This document shows, piece by piece, positions 46,421 to 59,588 of a stretch of DNA of 64,000 nucleotides. Origin of the DNA: Peromyscus leucopus (Eukaryota > Chordata > Mammalia > Rodentia > Cricetidae); contig NC_051066.1 of NCBI RefSeq assembly GCF_004664715.2, forward strand, positions 84,407,735-84,471,734, written 5' to 3'. The notes beneath the pieces are model-generated. The model was not told where the DNA came from, ran no database searches, and was given only the letters and a program-made list of their open reading frames with translations. Position 1 is the first letter of the stretch. Each line of letters starts with the position of its first letter. The translations under genes and the position numbers were made by a program.

Positions 46421-47912
46421 CCTAGGGTTAATTAAAAATTTATACTTAATTTATTTACATTATTCAAATACCAAAATAGTATTAAAAAGAAGTTTATACC
46501 AAGAAGTCTGCACCTACCCTCCACACGACACCTACAATCCACTTTAGTATAGAATTATTTGTTTTGAAATCATTATTGTTTGCTTTATAGAAATATAAGT
46601 AAGTATGGCTGTCATTATCCCCCCCCCATCTCTAAAGGAAAGGTGACGTAATGTTCTGCACATTGTTTTTGGTCACTTACAACTATATTTCAGAGACCTT
46701 TCCATTCCAGCTTATGGGGGACAGAGCATGTTCTTCATAGCTGCCTATTTGACTTTAAGTAATTACTGTGGTTCTATTTTCCCATAGTTGAAAGCTGCAC
46801 TTCTTGGGTTATACATCTTGTTATAATTGATAACCTTATGTGTTATATATATGCATACACGTGCATGTGTATATATGCATGTTTGTACCTGTGCACCTGT
46901 CTCTACATTTGTTCTTGGGAGTGGAACGGCTGTATTGTAGTAGTAAAGTTCACTCACAATTTTGATAGTGATTCCCTAAACTTTCCTAACCCAGGATGCA
47001 ACAGTTTATACTCCCACTAACAGTGTATGAGAACACCCATCTCTCCATAGAGTCACCTCCGGTGAGTTGGGGTCAGATGAGACATAGTAATTTCCAAGTG
47101 AATACTCAGTCTTTTATTTTGCCCCTGATTTTCAGTGAGACTGTGACACAGTGGGCATAATGTCTCACTGTGGACATAGGCTTATGACAACTCCAGTGCC
47201 ACACACAGAATGGGCCCATGTTGCCGCTTGCAGAGTTCCCTGTAATGGAAAGTTAGGCGTACATTCATTATTCACCTGACTAGCAAGATTGGCTCTAAAG
47301 AGCTCAAGTGATTATTGGAACAAAAAAGAAAATTTTTCCACCGTGGTGTTTTATATCCCAGGCTTCCAATCCAGTGCTCTCTTTTCTGTTACCAACCTCA
47401 TTTCCAGGACTGACTTCAAGATAGACACCTCAAGGCACAGAGAAGTCTTGCTAAGAGTATTCATACCCAAGGAATGCTCTTTTGAGGAATGATTCTGTGC
47501 TTCCCCCAAAGTTTGTAATTAAATAATTAGCACCTTCTGTGGTAAATGAAAATTCCAGAGCACATAAACGCTGAACTGTGGTTCACTCTCAGTACACTTT
47601 GTCCTCGGTGTTGCCAGGCAGCCTCCTGCAGTATGCAAATAGGGAATCATGTGAAAGCAGCATGATTTATGACCTAGATAACATCTCCAGGTTGTGAATG
47701 GCGTGGATTCCAGGTCAGCCTCCCATAACTCTTACCACTCTTATTGGACTGATTCTTAGTCTCATTTTTCTCTGCCAATGCCTTATTTAGAAAAAAAGGA
47801 ATTCTGTCATTCCCACTGCCTAGGAGGATGTGGCAAATGGAGCGTGGCAGAGTGGTTATCCAATCCAAATAGGCATTCTTGTACCTCTTTTCATATTTGT
47901 TTGCTTGCTCAT
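46421..47912 (+). other. Intron, nothing recognised
   Basis: An ATGCATGTGTATATATGCATG patch lies near 46850-46885. No gene or clear repeat. Confidence 0.5.
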
Positions 47913-48042
47913 GAAAAAGGGTCTCATTCTAGCCCTGGCTGGCCTAGAACTCACTATGTAGCCCAGACTGACTTTGAACTTGGAGCAATCCTTCTGCCTC
48001 TGCCTCCTCACTGCTTAGATTGCAGGTGAGACAACATGCCTG
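47913..48042 (-). mobile_element. PB1/B1-type SINE, antisense
   Basis: AAGGGTCTCATTCTAGCCCTGGCTGGCCTAGAACTCACTATGTAGCCCAGACTGAC, with the CCTTCTGCCTCTGCCTCCTC end, marks an old B1-lineage copy. Confidence 0.85.
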
Positions 48043-49739
48043 ACCAAACAAGTTTTTCTAAAGCAGAGTTTTGACAGGGCCATATTAAAATTACTTTCTT
48101 CCCCTCTACAGAACAGTTGAACTTGGAGAGTTGCACTGATGAGTGTATTTGGTCTACACAAGAGACCGTTCATGAGTGTGTAAGTAGACTTCCAAAAGCT
48201 AGCTGATGCACAGTGACAAAGACACACTTGACTTTGTTAATGATACTTGCAAAGGCTTTCACAGCAGGCATTTCCAGTTCTGTTCTCAGGCTCCTTGAAG
48301 CTGCTTCTCTCAAAGTGTCCTCTCTCCCAAGGGCTGGTGATGGTCAGAAGCAAGATGTTCTATTTGTCATCTAACTCAACACATGAATTAAGAATGCTAG
48401 TTCCCCCACATCCCAGTCCTAAGAGTGCTGCATGCACCAGGCTGGACCATTTCTTCTGCCATCTTTGTGGTTTTCATTCCTTCTTGAGAATACATTGGAG
48501 ACTGTCCTGCCGTAATTTTCTTTCTGCAAATATCTTAGCCCCTAAGCTACGGTCTTAAAAAGTAGGACAAGGGTCACAAATAAAGTGCCATACAGCATTA
48601 GACATTCAGACATGGGAAGTATTAAGTTAGGGTGTTACGAAGATGTTATGTCACAGGTACATTTTTAAAAGGCACTTAACATTTGGGTCTTGATTGAAAT
48701 CATTCTTACTCCAGCAGAGTTGGCAGAGAAGCATCTGGTAGCAGTGTTAGTGGTCTATAAAGTACATAGTTATGTTCCAATGTCCAAAAAATTCCCAGAG
48801 AAAAAAATGTCTGACACCTTTAATGAATTACCTTCATGCATAACTTTGACACTCTGGAATTATGTATGTATTGCATGATTGGTACCTTAAGGGAATAACC
48901 CCATGTTAGGGACAGGCTTTAACAAAGAAACTTTAGGGTCATATTCAAGCCCATGGAGTTAAACTTTAAACACACTGTATATGAGAAACTCTCATATAGG
49001 ATTCTACTGAAGTAAATAAAGAACCTGGAATATAGAGACTACAGAACGTCTTCACCATCTAGGCTTTCAAAATCAAAGACACCTTATCCACAACTGGACC
49101 TATACAGAAAAGCCAAACAAACAGTTGTAAATTGATTTGATTATATGGCTAATAGTTAATGAGAGTTCAGTGGTCATTTTTAATACAAAAGCAGCTTAAT
49201 AATACTTAGTATTTATACAGCTGCCCAGAGTATCTTCTAAAATCCATTCTCCACCTACATGACTGCTATAAACAATGGCTTTTATTTAGAGGGTATAGGT
49301 AGTCCCCATCCCATTACTTAGATGAAATATATTGTTGTGAGTTTTCATGCCACCTCTACAAATTTATGTTTAGTGAAAAGAGGGAAGGCTGGAGCTCTCA
49401 CTATTCTGCTACTCATGGCACTACAGGTTTGAATATTCCCATACCAGTGCTTAAGTAGTGGTGGTATTTTTGACCAGCCACAAAGATCACTTCTCATCTG
49501 AGATGCTACTATTTTCAGTATATTTTTTAGTAGTTCAGAACACAGTCAGTATCCTGAATATGGTCCATGTGGATCATTATGCACAGTGCACAGAAACTTC
49601 CTTACAGTAACACTTAGAAGAATTGAGAGCTGGAGTAAGACAGTGGGCAGGGAAACATATTTTATTTTTCCTCCCACATTAAGCTGCAAATAATGAGCAC
49701 TTTCCTGTGCATTGCAGTAAGCAATTAAAAGAAATTACA
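48043..49739 (+). other. Intron upstream of exon VIII, nothing recognised
   Basis: A+T-rich without a supported gene, RNA or repeat. Confidence 0.5.
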
Positions 49740-49992
49740 GAGTTGGATGCAAGCATAACCCGAAGGACAACTGGATGTGTGGAACCACCAGTTTTCTCCA
49801 TGTGCCCAGGCTAATCCTCGTTAAGACTCAGAACATTGAGTTTCTACAGAATGGGTTGCATGTCCATACATGTTTTGGCATCTACCCACACACTTTTATA
49901 TGGTATGACTGTGCATCCCAGGAGAAAGGCTGTGGTGTGTGCCTCTGTGCCTCAGTAGAGGAGAACAAACTGCTGAAAATGGTGTCATAAAG
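49740..49992 (+). other. Bdnf: Bdnf leader exon VIII
   Basis: ATGACTGTGCATCCCAGGAG at 49905 matches the rodent exon VIII tag as recalled. The exon ends GTCATAAAG before GTGAGC (49993), a good donor. The start is approximate. An AUG at 49775 opens a 71-codon frame that fills nearly the whole exon and ends two bases before the junction; no domain is recognisable in it. Confidence 0.78.
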
Positions 49993-52419
49993 GTGAGCAA
50001 CAAAGAACTAGTAACCTTCTCTTGCTAATTTTATCTTTCCCCCAGGAAAATAGTAATTTGATAGTAATTTGAAAAGGAATGTTGTTCTTCTGTTGCCAGG
50101 GGCAACTTATCTTCCCAGTTGCTTCCTCCACATATTTTTTTTTAACCTCACTTTTTTAAGTTTGGCGTTCTATGTTTTCAGAAGATAGGGTCAAATTGAG
50201 AGTGGTCCTTTGTTTAGACAAAACATAGCCATCTTCCTGAAGTGATGATATTAAATCTACAAGCTTGGTCCTAAGACGGGTTTACAGGTTGATATTGTAT
50301 ATATATTCTTTCTGTAGTGGAAATTGTGCTGATAGCCACAGGAATATGTTGGCTATCATCTGTAGAAAAGCTGGCAAGTACATGTCTTTACCATGCTCTG
50401 GGCTCCATTACGTCTATGTGGCTGTGGGGCTGTGGGACTGTGGTTTCTACTGAGATGTTGGCTTTCAGCAGGAAGAATCCTGATAGCATATAATGGCAGG
50501 AACACAGGGGTGTTCAACAGTACTCTATAGATAGAATTTGATTAAAGTAGCTAATTGTATAAAAGAGATTGAAATAAGACAGTCTGCTTTCACTCTCTTC
50601 TTCTGTGTCTCTGGTTTTGAATCGTGATGGTCCTGGAATGTTTCCAATCAACACATAATGGCAAACAACACTGCTTAAAGGGATTCCCTTTATTCTCAGA
50701 GCTAAGAGTTACCACATGCTCTCTCCTTAGGGACAAAGAATGCAACTGTGCCCATCTTGCATTCTGCTTTTGGTGCCATGCACACTTACTCTTGGAGGCA
50801 AGGGGACAGTGCCATGCTTTGCTTTCACATTATTCTCTGCCTGTAGGTGTGCCTGTGTATGACCTGGAGAAGGCAGTCCTTTAGCATGTTGACATTTGTG
50901 GCTTTCAACCCCCTATTCAAGGTAGAACTCAACAATACTTGAGACATCACCAGAGAAAGTAAGACTCCATATCTCATCAGCCCCGCAAGTTTGCACATGG
51001 TTTGCCACACTGGCAGGATTCCCAGTGCGTGGAATTTATATGTGGATGGGTGAAACTGGTGAGTTCTTGGTGTTTGGAATCTAGCAGTCCTCACAATGTT
51101 TTGTCAAGAGTTCAACAGTGGACCAGACTCCAGTTCTGCTTTAAAAAATTGCTTTGACAACTCCCTCATATTTTTGTTCAGTTCCAAAAATTTTAAGCAT
51201 TTCTTTCATTTTTTAACTTTTCAAAATCCATTTAAGGCACTTGTCTTGAAGCAACTGATTTCAAATATTAGATGCTTACTGAGAAATTGTGCTACCTACT
51301 GGGCATTTGTTGTAGTGATAGACTAAAGTTGGAGGAACGATTATGGTCCTTGATACTATGTATATTATGGGTTTTTGCCAGCACCGTTCAATTTAGTGAG
51401 GCTTAATCGTATTTTGAATTTCACGGTATATGAAATGTCCACATGGTAGGAAAGAGCTGGAAATCTGTTGGTTTCAGGACCAACTCTAAAAATAAGAAAT
51501 CTGCCTGAGGGGGTGAGTTCTCTCTGCCTCTGCCTCTGCCTCTCCTTTACCACTTCAGAACACAAAGCACCAGAGACATCTGGCTGAAAGCAACTTGACA
51601 TCTGGCAGAGTGCTTGGAAATCTACTCTCAGATCTAGTTAGTCGTGTCATCTCTAGCATGGTTCTCATTGAGTGGGTGATATCAGACTGTGTGAAGTGAT
51701 TAGGAGAGCTAAATATGTTTGCATCTGCCTCATGGCACTTGGGAAAAATTAGTAATTGAATAGCAGTCCAGATTTATATCAGTGGTACCCTATAAATGCT
51801 CATTTAAGCATTCTCATTTATAGGTACCCCATATATCTCATGCCATACCTCTAGCATAGACAGAGTAGAAAAGCCAGTTAGCAAAAAAAGAGAGCCAAGG
51901 TTTTACTTAGTACCATTACAAAAGCAGCAATACTTTCCCAAGCAATGAGCAATGAGTGTGGTGACAAAGAAGGAAGATGGCCAGTAACCCCATGGCCTAC
52001 TAAGGAAGTACCATAGTGCTCAATTTGATGTTGCCCATTTCCGTCCTTACCTTCCTCAGCTACCTTTCTCGGTATTATTTGGTGTTTTATATCTCAGCTT
52101 TGATGAGTTTTTGAATCTACTTCAAATATCTGAATCTAGTTGAAATACAGGCTGTGACAGTGGGTAGGATAAATGGGATGAGAGAGGGGAAGCCAAGATG
52201 CTGCATTTCTTATGAGCTCTTTGATGGTATCAATGCAGCTTGGTCATTGATCACACTTTGAGAAAGAAGTAAGGGCTCATTAGTTGGAGTACATTGAATT
52301 TTATCCCATACCTGCATTTCCTAAAACTCTAATATCAGGTCCCACAAATTTCTTATTTTGTTGCAGTATTTTTCTTAACAAGTTTGTATTAATTCTATGT
52401 TATTGTTTGAATGTACAAT
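49993..52419 (+). other. Intron between exons VIII and IX, nothing recognised
   Basis: A short CTCTGC repeat lies at 51520-51543. No gene supported. Confidence 0.5.
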
Positions 52420-52735
52420 GTGTGTGCATGCCTTCACAAATATGTATGTGAATGAGCATACATGGACACCACACTGTGCATGTGGAGTTTATATGCCTCA
52501 AATGTTGGTCCTCACCTTCTACCTTATTTTTGATGAGGTCTTATCATTGCTGCATATACCAAGCTAGCAAGTTCAAACACTTCTGGGGGTGCGCCTGTCT
52601 CTGCCTTTCATTTCCCCATAGGAGATGCTGAAATTACCGATGCTCACAGAGTGCATCTGGCTTTCACATGGGTTTTGAAAACTCAAACTCAGATCCTCCA
52701 GTTTATTCAACAGTTGTTTTATTCACTGATCAATC
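52420..52735 (-). mobile_element. Degenerate old SINE-like element, antisense
   Basis: TGTGCATGCCTTCAC, ATTTTTGATGAGGTCTTATC, the CCTGTCTCTGCCTTTC stretch and AACTCAGATCCTCCAG resemble the complement of an old tRNA/B1-related rodent SINE. It is too diverged to place. Confidence 0.45.
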
Positions 52736-52981
52736 TTTTACTGACAGTTTTGAATTGCATTAATAAGCAATGTATAACTGTTCATTGAAAATGTTACCTG
52801 ATATTTGAGACTTTAGGCTGCAAAAAGTTAATTTCAGCCTTGACATTTTTCTATAAATTCAAGTACATATTTAAATACAATTTGGTTGTAGTTCACTTGC
52901 ACCAGTGTGATGCTGAAGTTGTTTTCACACCCCTGTTCGACATTTCAAAGGTATTATCCCCTTCCATAAAAACCCCATCTA

Positions 52982-53190
52982 AGGGGCTGTAGAGATGGCT
53001 CAGCAATTAAAAGCACTAAATACTCTTCCAGAGAGCCAGGGTTCAATTCTCAGCCCCCAAATGGTGCCTCACAACCTTGAAACTTCCCAGTTCCAAGGGA
53101 ATTGAGTTCCCTGTTCTGACCTCTGTGGGTACGAGGCATATATGCACACAAAACACCCATACATATAACAAAATAATTTAAAAAATAACA
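52982..53190 (+). mobile_element. B3/B2-type SINE
   Basis: AGGGGCTGTAGAGATGGCTCAGC, then GGGTTCAATTCTCAGC and TGACCTCTGTGGGTACGAGGCA with an A-rich tail. Confidence 0.88.
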
Positions 53191-54336
53191 TCCATGATTC
53201 CATTGTAATTGATGAATGTCTGTCATTAAATATGATATTCATATGATAAAGTTATATGTTGTGCATTACAGAGTGAGTTGATAAAACTTAATGATACTAA
53301 TTGAAATATTAATAGTATTTATCTGCCACATATGACAATTTGGTAAATAATACATTGATGAATCTTACTTTGGTGAATGGTAAGAAATCTCACCTGGAAT
53401 TCTGAAAAAAAAATAGAATCCTAATTTTAAAAGATTTTACTTTTTGACTGTCAGCTGACAGTTGGGCCTTATAACTAAAAATAGCTGTTCTAAAGGGTAT
53501 TTAGAAATGCGTATTTGATAACAAGTGAATTAGGAATGCTTGGTGCTAAGGATTGTTTGTTAGAGTCATGTGCTGTTTAGGCAAAAGAGAAGGGCAGGTA
53601 TGAACAGGATTGGTATCTTTAGGGGGGCTCTGGCATTCAGAAACATCCACTGGTTGTGAGAAACATTATGCTGCCTGAGGCAGTGTTAATGGCAGCACTT
53701 AGGACCTCTGGAAGGGTGGCAGCTGTGCCCTAGGTTAGGATGTCAGGAAAGAAAGTTCTCTGCCCAGATCTAGTCTTTGTATAAGACAATTTTTTATTCC
53801 TTCTTTCCAAATTCAAGTCATCATTTCAGCTGATGTTTGATACTTTAACCAGACCTACTCCCAAATACTGTTTCAATAGCATCAACATAAAGAGAATTGG
53901 ATCATTTATTAATCTAGAGAATCTAGTTGATATAGTGTACTATACAGCTTTCTCTGGGTAATAATTCCAGGGAGAATGTTCAGTCTCTGTCCTTAGTAGA
54001 TGGTCTAGTTTTTCTCCAAAAGAAAGGTAAGTCTTCTGCCAATAGAAAACCATTGTTTGTTTGTTTGTTTATATTAGGGGAGGGGAGTAGATGATGGTAA
54101 TAGAAGACTGGCATTCTATCAAAGATACATGTAAATTATCTGTCAAATCAATGAATCAGTACAATATACATTTTTTTCTCATGGTATTTACCTGCGTTTT
54201 TTTACTACAGGAATATACTAAAACTCATCAAATTCTTCAGTTCTTATATTATCATTAAATAAAGTTTGTGTCGTTCAATGCCATGAAAAAGCCAGGGGGT
54301 TAGAGTACTCTGATATGAAAGACAATGTTTTATAGA
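53191..54336 (+). other. Intron, nothing recognised
   Basis: Only a short GTTT repeat near 54055-54070. Confidence 0.5.
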
Positions 54337-54842
54337 AAGTTGTATTAGGGTTTTCAGCAAGACAGAACCAATGTAGCTATAGATAGATGTCTGAACACAG
54401 GTGACTTACAGAAGTTGGCACATAGGATTGTGATGATAAAAGGCTCATGAGGGATTGTTTGCAAGCTGCAGACCCTGTTGTTCTGTAGCATGGCTTGGTC
54501 CAAGTCTGAAGGTCTGAGAGTCTGAGGATCCAAATACAAGTCCAAAGAGCTACTAGTTCTGATGTCTAAGGTTAGAACTTGTGTCTGTGTGACAATGAAC
54601 CTTGGAAAAGAAGAGTGTGAAACAGTTATTAAAACAAAACAAAACAAAAAAAGATCCAATCACTTTCTCCTCTTGTGTTGTGCTGTCTAGGCACCAGTCA
54701 ATGATACAGATCATGTCCACCCGCAATTGAGAACAGACTTTTCCATTCAGTCCACCAATTTATCTGACCATCTCCTTTGGAAATACAGCCACATCTCAAA
54801 ACAGCATTCCTTCATCTAGTCAAATTAACACCTAAATTTAAC
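54337..54842. mobile_element. Ancient mammalian interspersed repeat (family not settled)
   Basis: It opens with GTATTAGGGTTTTCAGCAAGACAGAACCAAT. It has the GTCCAAGTCTGAAGG / GTCCAAAGAGC middle and ends CATCTCCTTTGGAAATACAGCCACATC and CAAATTAACACCTAAATTTAACC. The order matches a widespread old mammalian repeat I recall; the family name (LINE 3' end or other) is not certain. Confidence 0.5.
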
Positions 54843-55330
54843 CTTCACTCATGGATAGCTGAATATCTTAAGACACAAATGGTTTAAAAATTATATTATA
54901 GAGGTATTTCTAAAAGATTTGAAACATTTGCATTATCTGATATTATTTTCAAAATTATTTATTAGCTTCAATCAAACAGCCAACTAAATAGATAACTATC
55001 TGTAGGGTGTTTTTTTTAGTTTAGTTTAGTTTTTTTTTTTTTACATCTTTACACTATATATTTTTCCATTTTAATTATGAATTTCAACTTTGATTATTTT
55101 CTTTGAGGAATGTGTTGGTGTCTTTAGTGTTGTCTTATTTTTTATTTTTTGATTCTTGGCTTAGCAATACATGAGAAAATAACACAGAAATGACGTAGAT
55201 GGATGAAACAAACTAGTACCTTTAGTGTAAGGCCAAACTTCTTTTGGAATCTAGGTTCTGACCTCGTTCTACCAAGGGAACCACACTGAGTGGATGAGTT
55301 GATTAAAAACTCTGCTCTTCTTACCTCCAG

Positions 55331-55445
55331 CACAAAATGGGGATAATTATAGTTACCTGCACCTCTTGGGTCCTATGAGTCTTAATTACTTAATATTTGC
55401 AAAGCACTCAGAGAGCTTTGAATTAAAAGTGCTGAGCCATAGAAC
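55331..55445 (+). mobile_element. MIR fragment
   Basis: ACAAAATGGGGATAATTATAGTTACCTGCACC, then TGAGTCTTAATTACTTAATATTTGCAAAGCACTCAGAG follows the MIR 3' half. Confidence 0.75.
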
Positions 55446-56375
55446 CAAAGTTCAGTACAATTATAATTGGAACGAAAGTTTGTAGTTTTTCCTTATCTCC
55501 ATCTCTTTATGTCCTGTTCTTTTGCCAACCCAGACATTACTGATAGTTGCTACTTAACTTTGCCTACTTCTGTAACCACTTTCCTTTTTTAAACATGTTT
55601 CAGTAAATAGATTGATCCAGATCCATAGTTCTACATGTAAACAACTACTTAGTATTTATTTTTAAAGCTCTCTATTCAAAAATAATGCAATTCTTGAACT
55701 CATTATTTCTTCTAATCTGCCACTTAAGTCTTGTGTGGGCAGTGTTAAACAGCCCCCCTCTGCTCAAAATTAAGTGCCCCTAAAATAGCATCCAATCTGT
55801 TTATCATCATCCCTAGGACATTATGAAGTTGGTCAATTGTTTGGTCTTACTATTTCCAATCCAGAGCTCTTCTCTTCGTATTCTAATTCCATTCTTTCTC
55901 ACCTCTAACCCATTCATCAAGCAATCATTATCTCCTAGTGTCTTATTTGGAGATGTCTGAATCCTTTGAAATCTTTACAAGGTATTTCTTCATTTCTTAC
56001 TTGGAAATACCATCTGTCTTCTTCTAGAATTTCATCTATTCCTTCCCTGGATCATTTGTCTTTTTTTTAAATTACACATTGGTCTTACTTCCTTGCTAGA
56101 CTTGGAACTAGAAGATAGATCCCTTGTATTATAATTGAGCAAACAGAAGTATGATTGACATATGGATGTGGAGAAGTCAGTTGTGAGATAAATATCTTAA
56201 CGTTATTTTGCAGATTTTTATTAATGTGGTTTTAATAGGTTTGTAGCCTGTATGACAGAATTAAATATTAACCAATCTTTTTTAAAACATTTAAATCATC
56301 ATAGTAGTTATGGGACTGTCTAAAATGAGACACCCTATCATAAACCGTATTTTCTTTGGCTATATGCTTACATAC

Positions 56376-56404
56376 AAAAAAAAAAAAAGAGAGAGAGAGA
56401 GAGA
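56376..56404 (+). repeat. (A)n(GA)n simple repeat
   Basis: A run of about 13 A followed by eight GA units. Confidence 0.93.
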
Positions 56405-57519
56405 TTAGGAGCAGTTAAAGCATTTATGGTCCTCTCACCCCTAATTTTTCTGATTTTCCTGTATGGTTATTTGGTTCCTTTTCTCAATTTTGGCCATGAA
56501 AATTTAGTTCTAATATGACTAACTTAAGGGAAGAGAAAAGACTGTATCATCTCACACTTCAGAGGTTTCACTCCATGGTCATCTGGCCCCACTGCTTCTT
56601 AGCCTTTATAAGGCAGAACGACATGCAGGCCCTACCTTCTATGGCTTCTACCTTGCCCCATTGACCATTTAATTATTAATGCATCAATGAATATACCATT
56701 GATGAGATCAGAGCCCTCATCATCTATTAACTATCTAAAAGGGAACCTCTAAGCATAGCTGCAGTGAGGACCAACTCTTCAATTCACAAGGGGAAGATCT
56801 GAATCATGACAAAAACTAAAAACAGTTCTAGTAGTATCTTTATGGTACTGGCTTTAGAAAGTTGGCCTCTGTAGAATTTGGTGCCCAAGTTTTATAAGCT
56901 CCCTCTTTGTCATAGCCTTTCTCTCCCCTGTGATTAATATTCCAAAATTGGCATTATGTTCTGGTAGTAAGAGCTTGGGTGAGGAGACAGTGATCTATTA
57001 GCTTTATGACACTTGACAGAGTACTTCTATGAAGTGTAATTGCTGTACCTGTGTGATCATGATATTAACTGTCCTCTCTCTGTGATAATCCAGTTTGATG
57101 AAGATTATGAATGTCCTGTAATCTTTTATACAACACAGTTATTATAGTACTGCAGTAGAGGAGCAAGCTATCATGCATATTCTTCTGGTCAGATGTTTAG
57201 GTCTTGTGAGTCATGCTTCTAACTAAACTTTCCTTTACCTTGTTGATTTTTTTTTTTTTTTTTGTGGCATACACTATATTAACGTTACTGAGATGAGGCT
57301 AAGAAATTCTTCCTAGAACTTTATAGGTATGGTAAAGTTGATTGTTGTTAAGCCTTTGAAAAAGGTATCAATGAATTCATTAAATATAACCAGACATAGA
57401 CTAATCATCTACTTAGCAGCACTGCACAGCCCCTTTATCTTTGGAAGATGAGATTTATCTTGAGTTGTATTTGATTTTGTTGCCATCAGAGAAAAGGTTG
57501 AAAAGAGGAAAGATTTACT

Positions 57520-57803
57520 AGAGGTTTCAACCAATGGCAGGCATGGAGGGGTGGACATGGTGAAGGAAATGGCTGGCATGGAGGGGATGGGCATAGTGGA
57601 GGGAAGCTTTTTACCTGTGACAGCCAGAGAACAAAGAGAAAGGAGCCAGGGATAAAGTATGCTTCTCCAGTGTCCCCACTGACTGCTTTCTGTACTAAGA
57701 CCCTACTTCCTAAAGTTCCCATCACTTCCCAAAATAGCACCAGCTGAGGACTGAGTCTTAAACATAAGAGTCTGTGGGGAGCAGTTCATATTCAAAGCAC
57801 AAC
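57520..57803. mobile_element. Probable old interspersed repeat, 3' part
   Basis: AGGGATAAAGTATGCTTCTCCAGTG, AAGACCCTACTTCCTAAAGTTCCCATCAC, then CAGCTGAGGACTGAGTC and GTCTGTGGGGAGCAGTTCATATTCAAAGCACAACA follow a repeat end common in mammalian genomes. The family name is not certain. It contains a 35-bp imperfect direct duplication (57533-57603). Confidence 0.45.
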
Positions 57804-58942
57804 AGGAACCCTTATTAGTCTTTTATGACTTACTAATATAGTGTATAAAATTACTCACTGAAGAATTTACAAGTATATGAAAAAGAAAGCCAGAAGATAA
57901 AAAATTCCAAATTTTGCTATCATTGTTATTGCTATTAGCACTGACTACTACCCAAACCTCCACACTGGAAACAGCTGTATGTAGCACAGTGTGTTTTTTG
58001 CTTTTTAATCACTCAATGTGTTGCTACATTAAGATTCAAGAATTTTTTTCATGAATGATAAATTTTTTCAGCTGTTGATATTGATAAATATCAACCTAAG
58101 AGTTTAACATTTTTGATTATATACATATATACTAAAATTTATCAAGAATTTAACTAAAGCTTTCAGTGCGTTCAAATTATAAGTCTTCTTGTGAAAAAAA
58201 TGACATCAGAACCCTTCTTTCTCTTGACTTAATAAATGAGTGTTTATAGATTATTACTTTTAATTTTTCTGTGAGCATTATGAGAGATATGACATGATCA
58301 CTTTCCTCGGAGAACTTATTTTCTTATAAAAGACTGCCCATAACTAGTAAGTACTGTCAGTGGCAGATATTGGGGACATGAAGTACCAAATACAGTAATA
58401 ATGTAGAATTAAGGAGAAGAAAGAAGACAGCCTGTGCTGGAGTAATTAGAGAAGGTGGCAGGTTTTTAATGGCAAATTTTAATGCTTAAATCAGGTCATG
58501 AAGGATGACCAAGACTAGTTTCCTACAGGTATAGAAGAGAGAGGTCTGTTTGCAGAGAAAATCAAATCATTTCCAGTGATGACCAAGGACCTCAAGTCCT
58601 GGCCTGATTAGAACAGAAGCAGAGCCATTGTAAGTTTTTGTCTAAGAGAATAATATAGGAGTGTTTTAACAGGAGGTTTATAGGGCAGAAGGGGCATCCC
58701 ACATAATGAGGGGACATTAGAGTTAAAAAAAATGAGATAAGGACTGGGCTAGTATAGTGGCAGTGTGCTTGGAGAAAGAGGTGTTGGTGGGATGAGTTTG
58801 AATCAAAACATCGGCATAATGCCTTTACTGACTAGATTTGAAGGCTATACAGGAAATGTCATTAAACTTTATATCAAACTTTATTCTGAACATTTCAGTC
58901 AACTCCAAAATATCAGGAAACCATAGTTAGAAAACAAAGTAG
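57804..58942 (+). other. Intron, nothing recognised
   Basis: A+T-rich, no gene or clear repeat. Confidence 0.5.
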
Positions 58943-59050
58943 ACCTGGGCATGATGGTGAATGTCTATATTCCCAACACTTCAGAAGCGGGGCAAGAGGA
59001 TTGAGATTGGATCCAAGGCCATCCTGGGGTACATAGGAAGAAACATACAA
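58943..59050 (+). mobile_element. B1/B4-lineage SINE, degraded
   Basis: ACCTGGGCATGATGGTGAATGTC, TTCCCAACACTTCAGAAGCG, then CAAGAGGATTGAG and GGCCATCCTGGGGTACATAG match a B1-type left arm. Confidence 0.7.
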
Positions 59051-59445
59051 TAAACTGGCAAAGAAGGTCTTGTTGTTGTGCTCACAAAAAGTATTGAGTT
59101 ACTTTTTGAGGCATTTTTCTAAGTTTTTTCAGCAAGTAGGCTGAAAGAATTGCTGAAGTACCATTTAGAGGGTGTCAGAGGAGTGGGGCTGGATGTGTTA
59201 GCATCTAGTTAGTTACTGAATCTATTTAGATGCTCAGCTTGGAGCAAGATCTATGTGTAAACTTAGAGTGAAAATACAAGTCATATTCAGATGTCAATTG
59301 TTGATTGGAGTTTGCTTATGTAACTGATTAGAGAACAATGCACAGAGCATTAATTACTTTCCTTATCAGAAAGATAAAAATAAAAAAGATAAATAAAACC
59401 CATGAAAGGCTGAGAGAAAACCTAACATTAAAAGACTCATTAGTG

Positions 59446-59588
59446 GCCAGGTGGTGATGGTACATACCTTTAATCCCAGCACATGAAAGGCAGATGGATC
59501 TCTGTGAGTTCGAGGCCAGCCTGGTCTACAGAGCTAGTTCCAGGACAGCCAAGGCTACACAGAGAAACCCTGTCTCAACCTGCCCCCC
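59446..59588 (+). mobile_element. B1 SINE with perfect target-site duplication
   Basis: GCCAGGTGGTGATGGTACATACCTTTAATCCCAGCAC through GACAGCCAAGGCTACACAGAGAAACCCTGTCTC is a well-preserved B1. The 16-bp repeat AAAAGACTCATTAGTG occurs at 59430-59445 and 59589-59604, marking the insertion. The tail is CTGCCCCCC rather than poly(A). Confidence 0.97.

Larger units (their letters stand above)
54843..57519 (+). other. Intron with one MIR trace and simple repeats
   Basis: Holds the MIR and the GA repeat listed separately and a poly(T) run near 57247-57263. No gene supported. Confidence 0.5.

Noticed and set aside
49740..49992. Exon VIII open frame as a separate protein gene
   Set aside because: The exon is a known noncoding leader; the frame is noted as a uORF candidate only.
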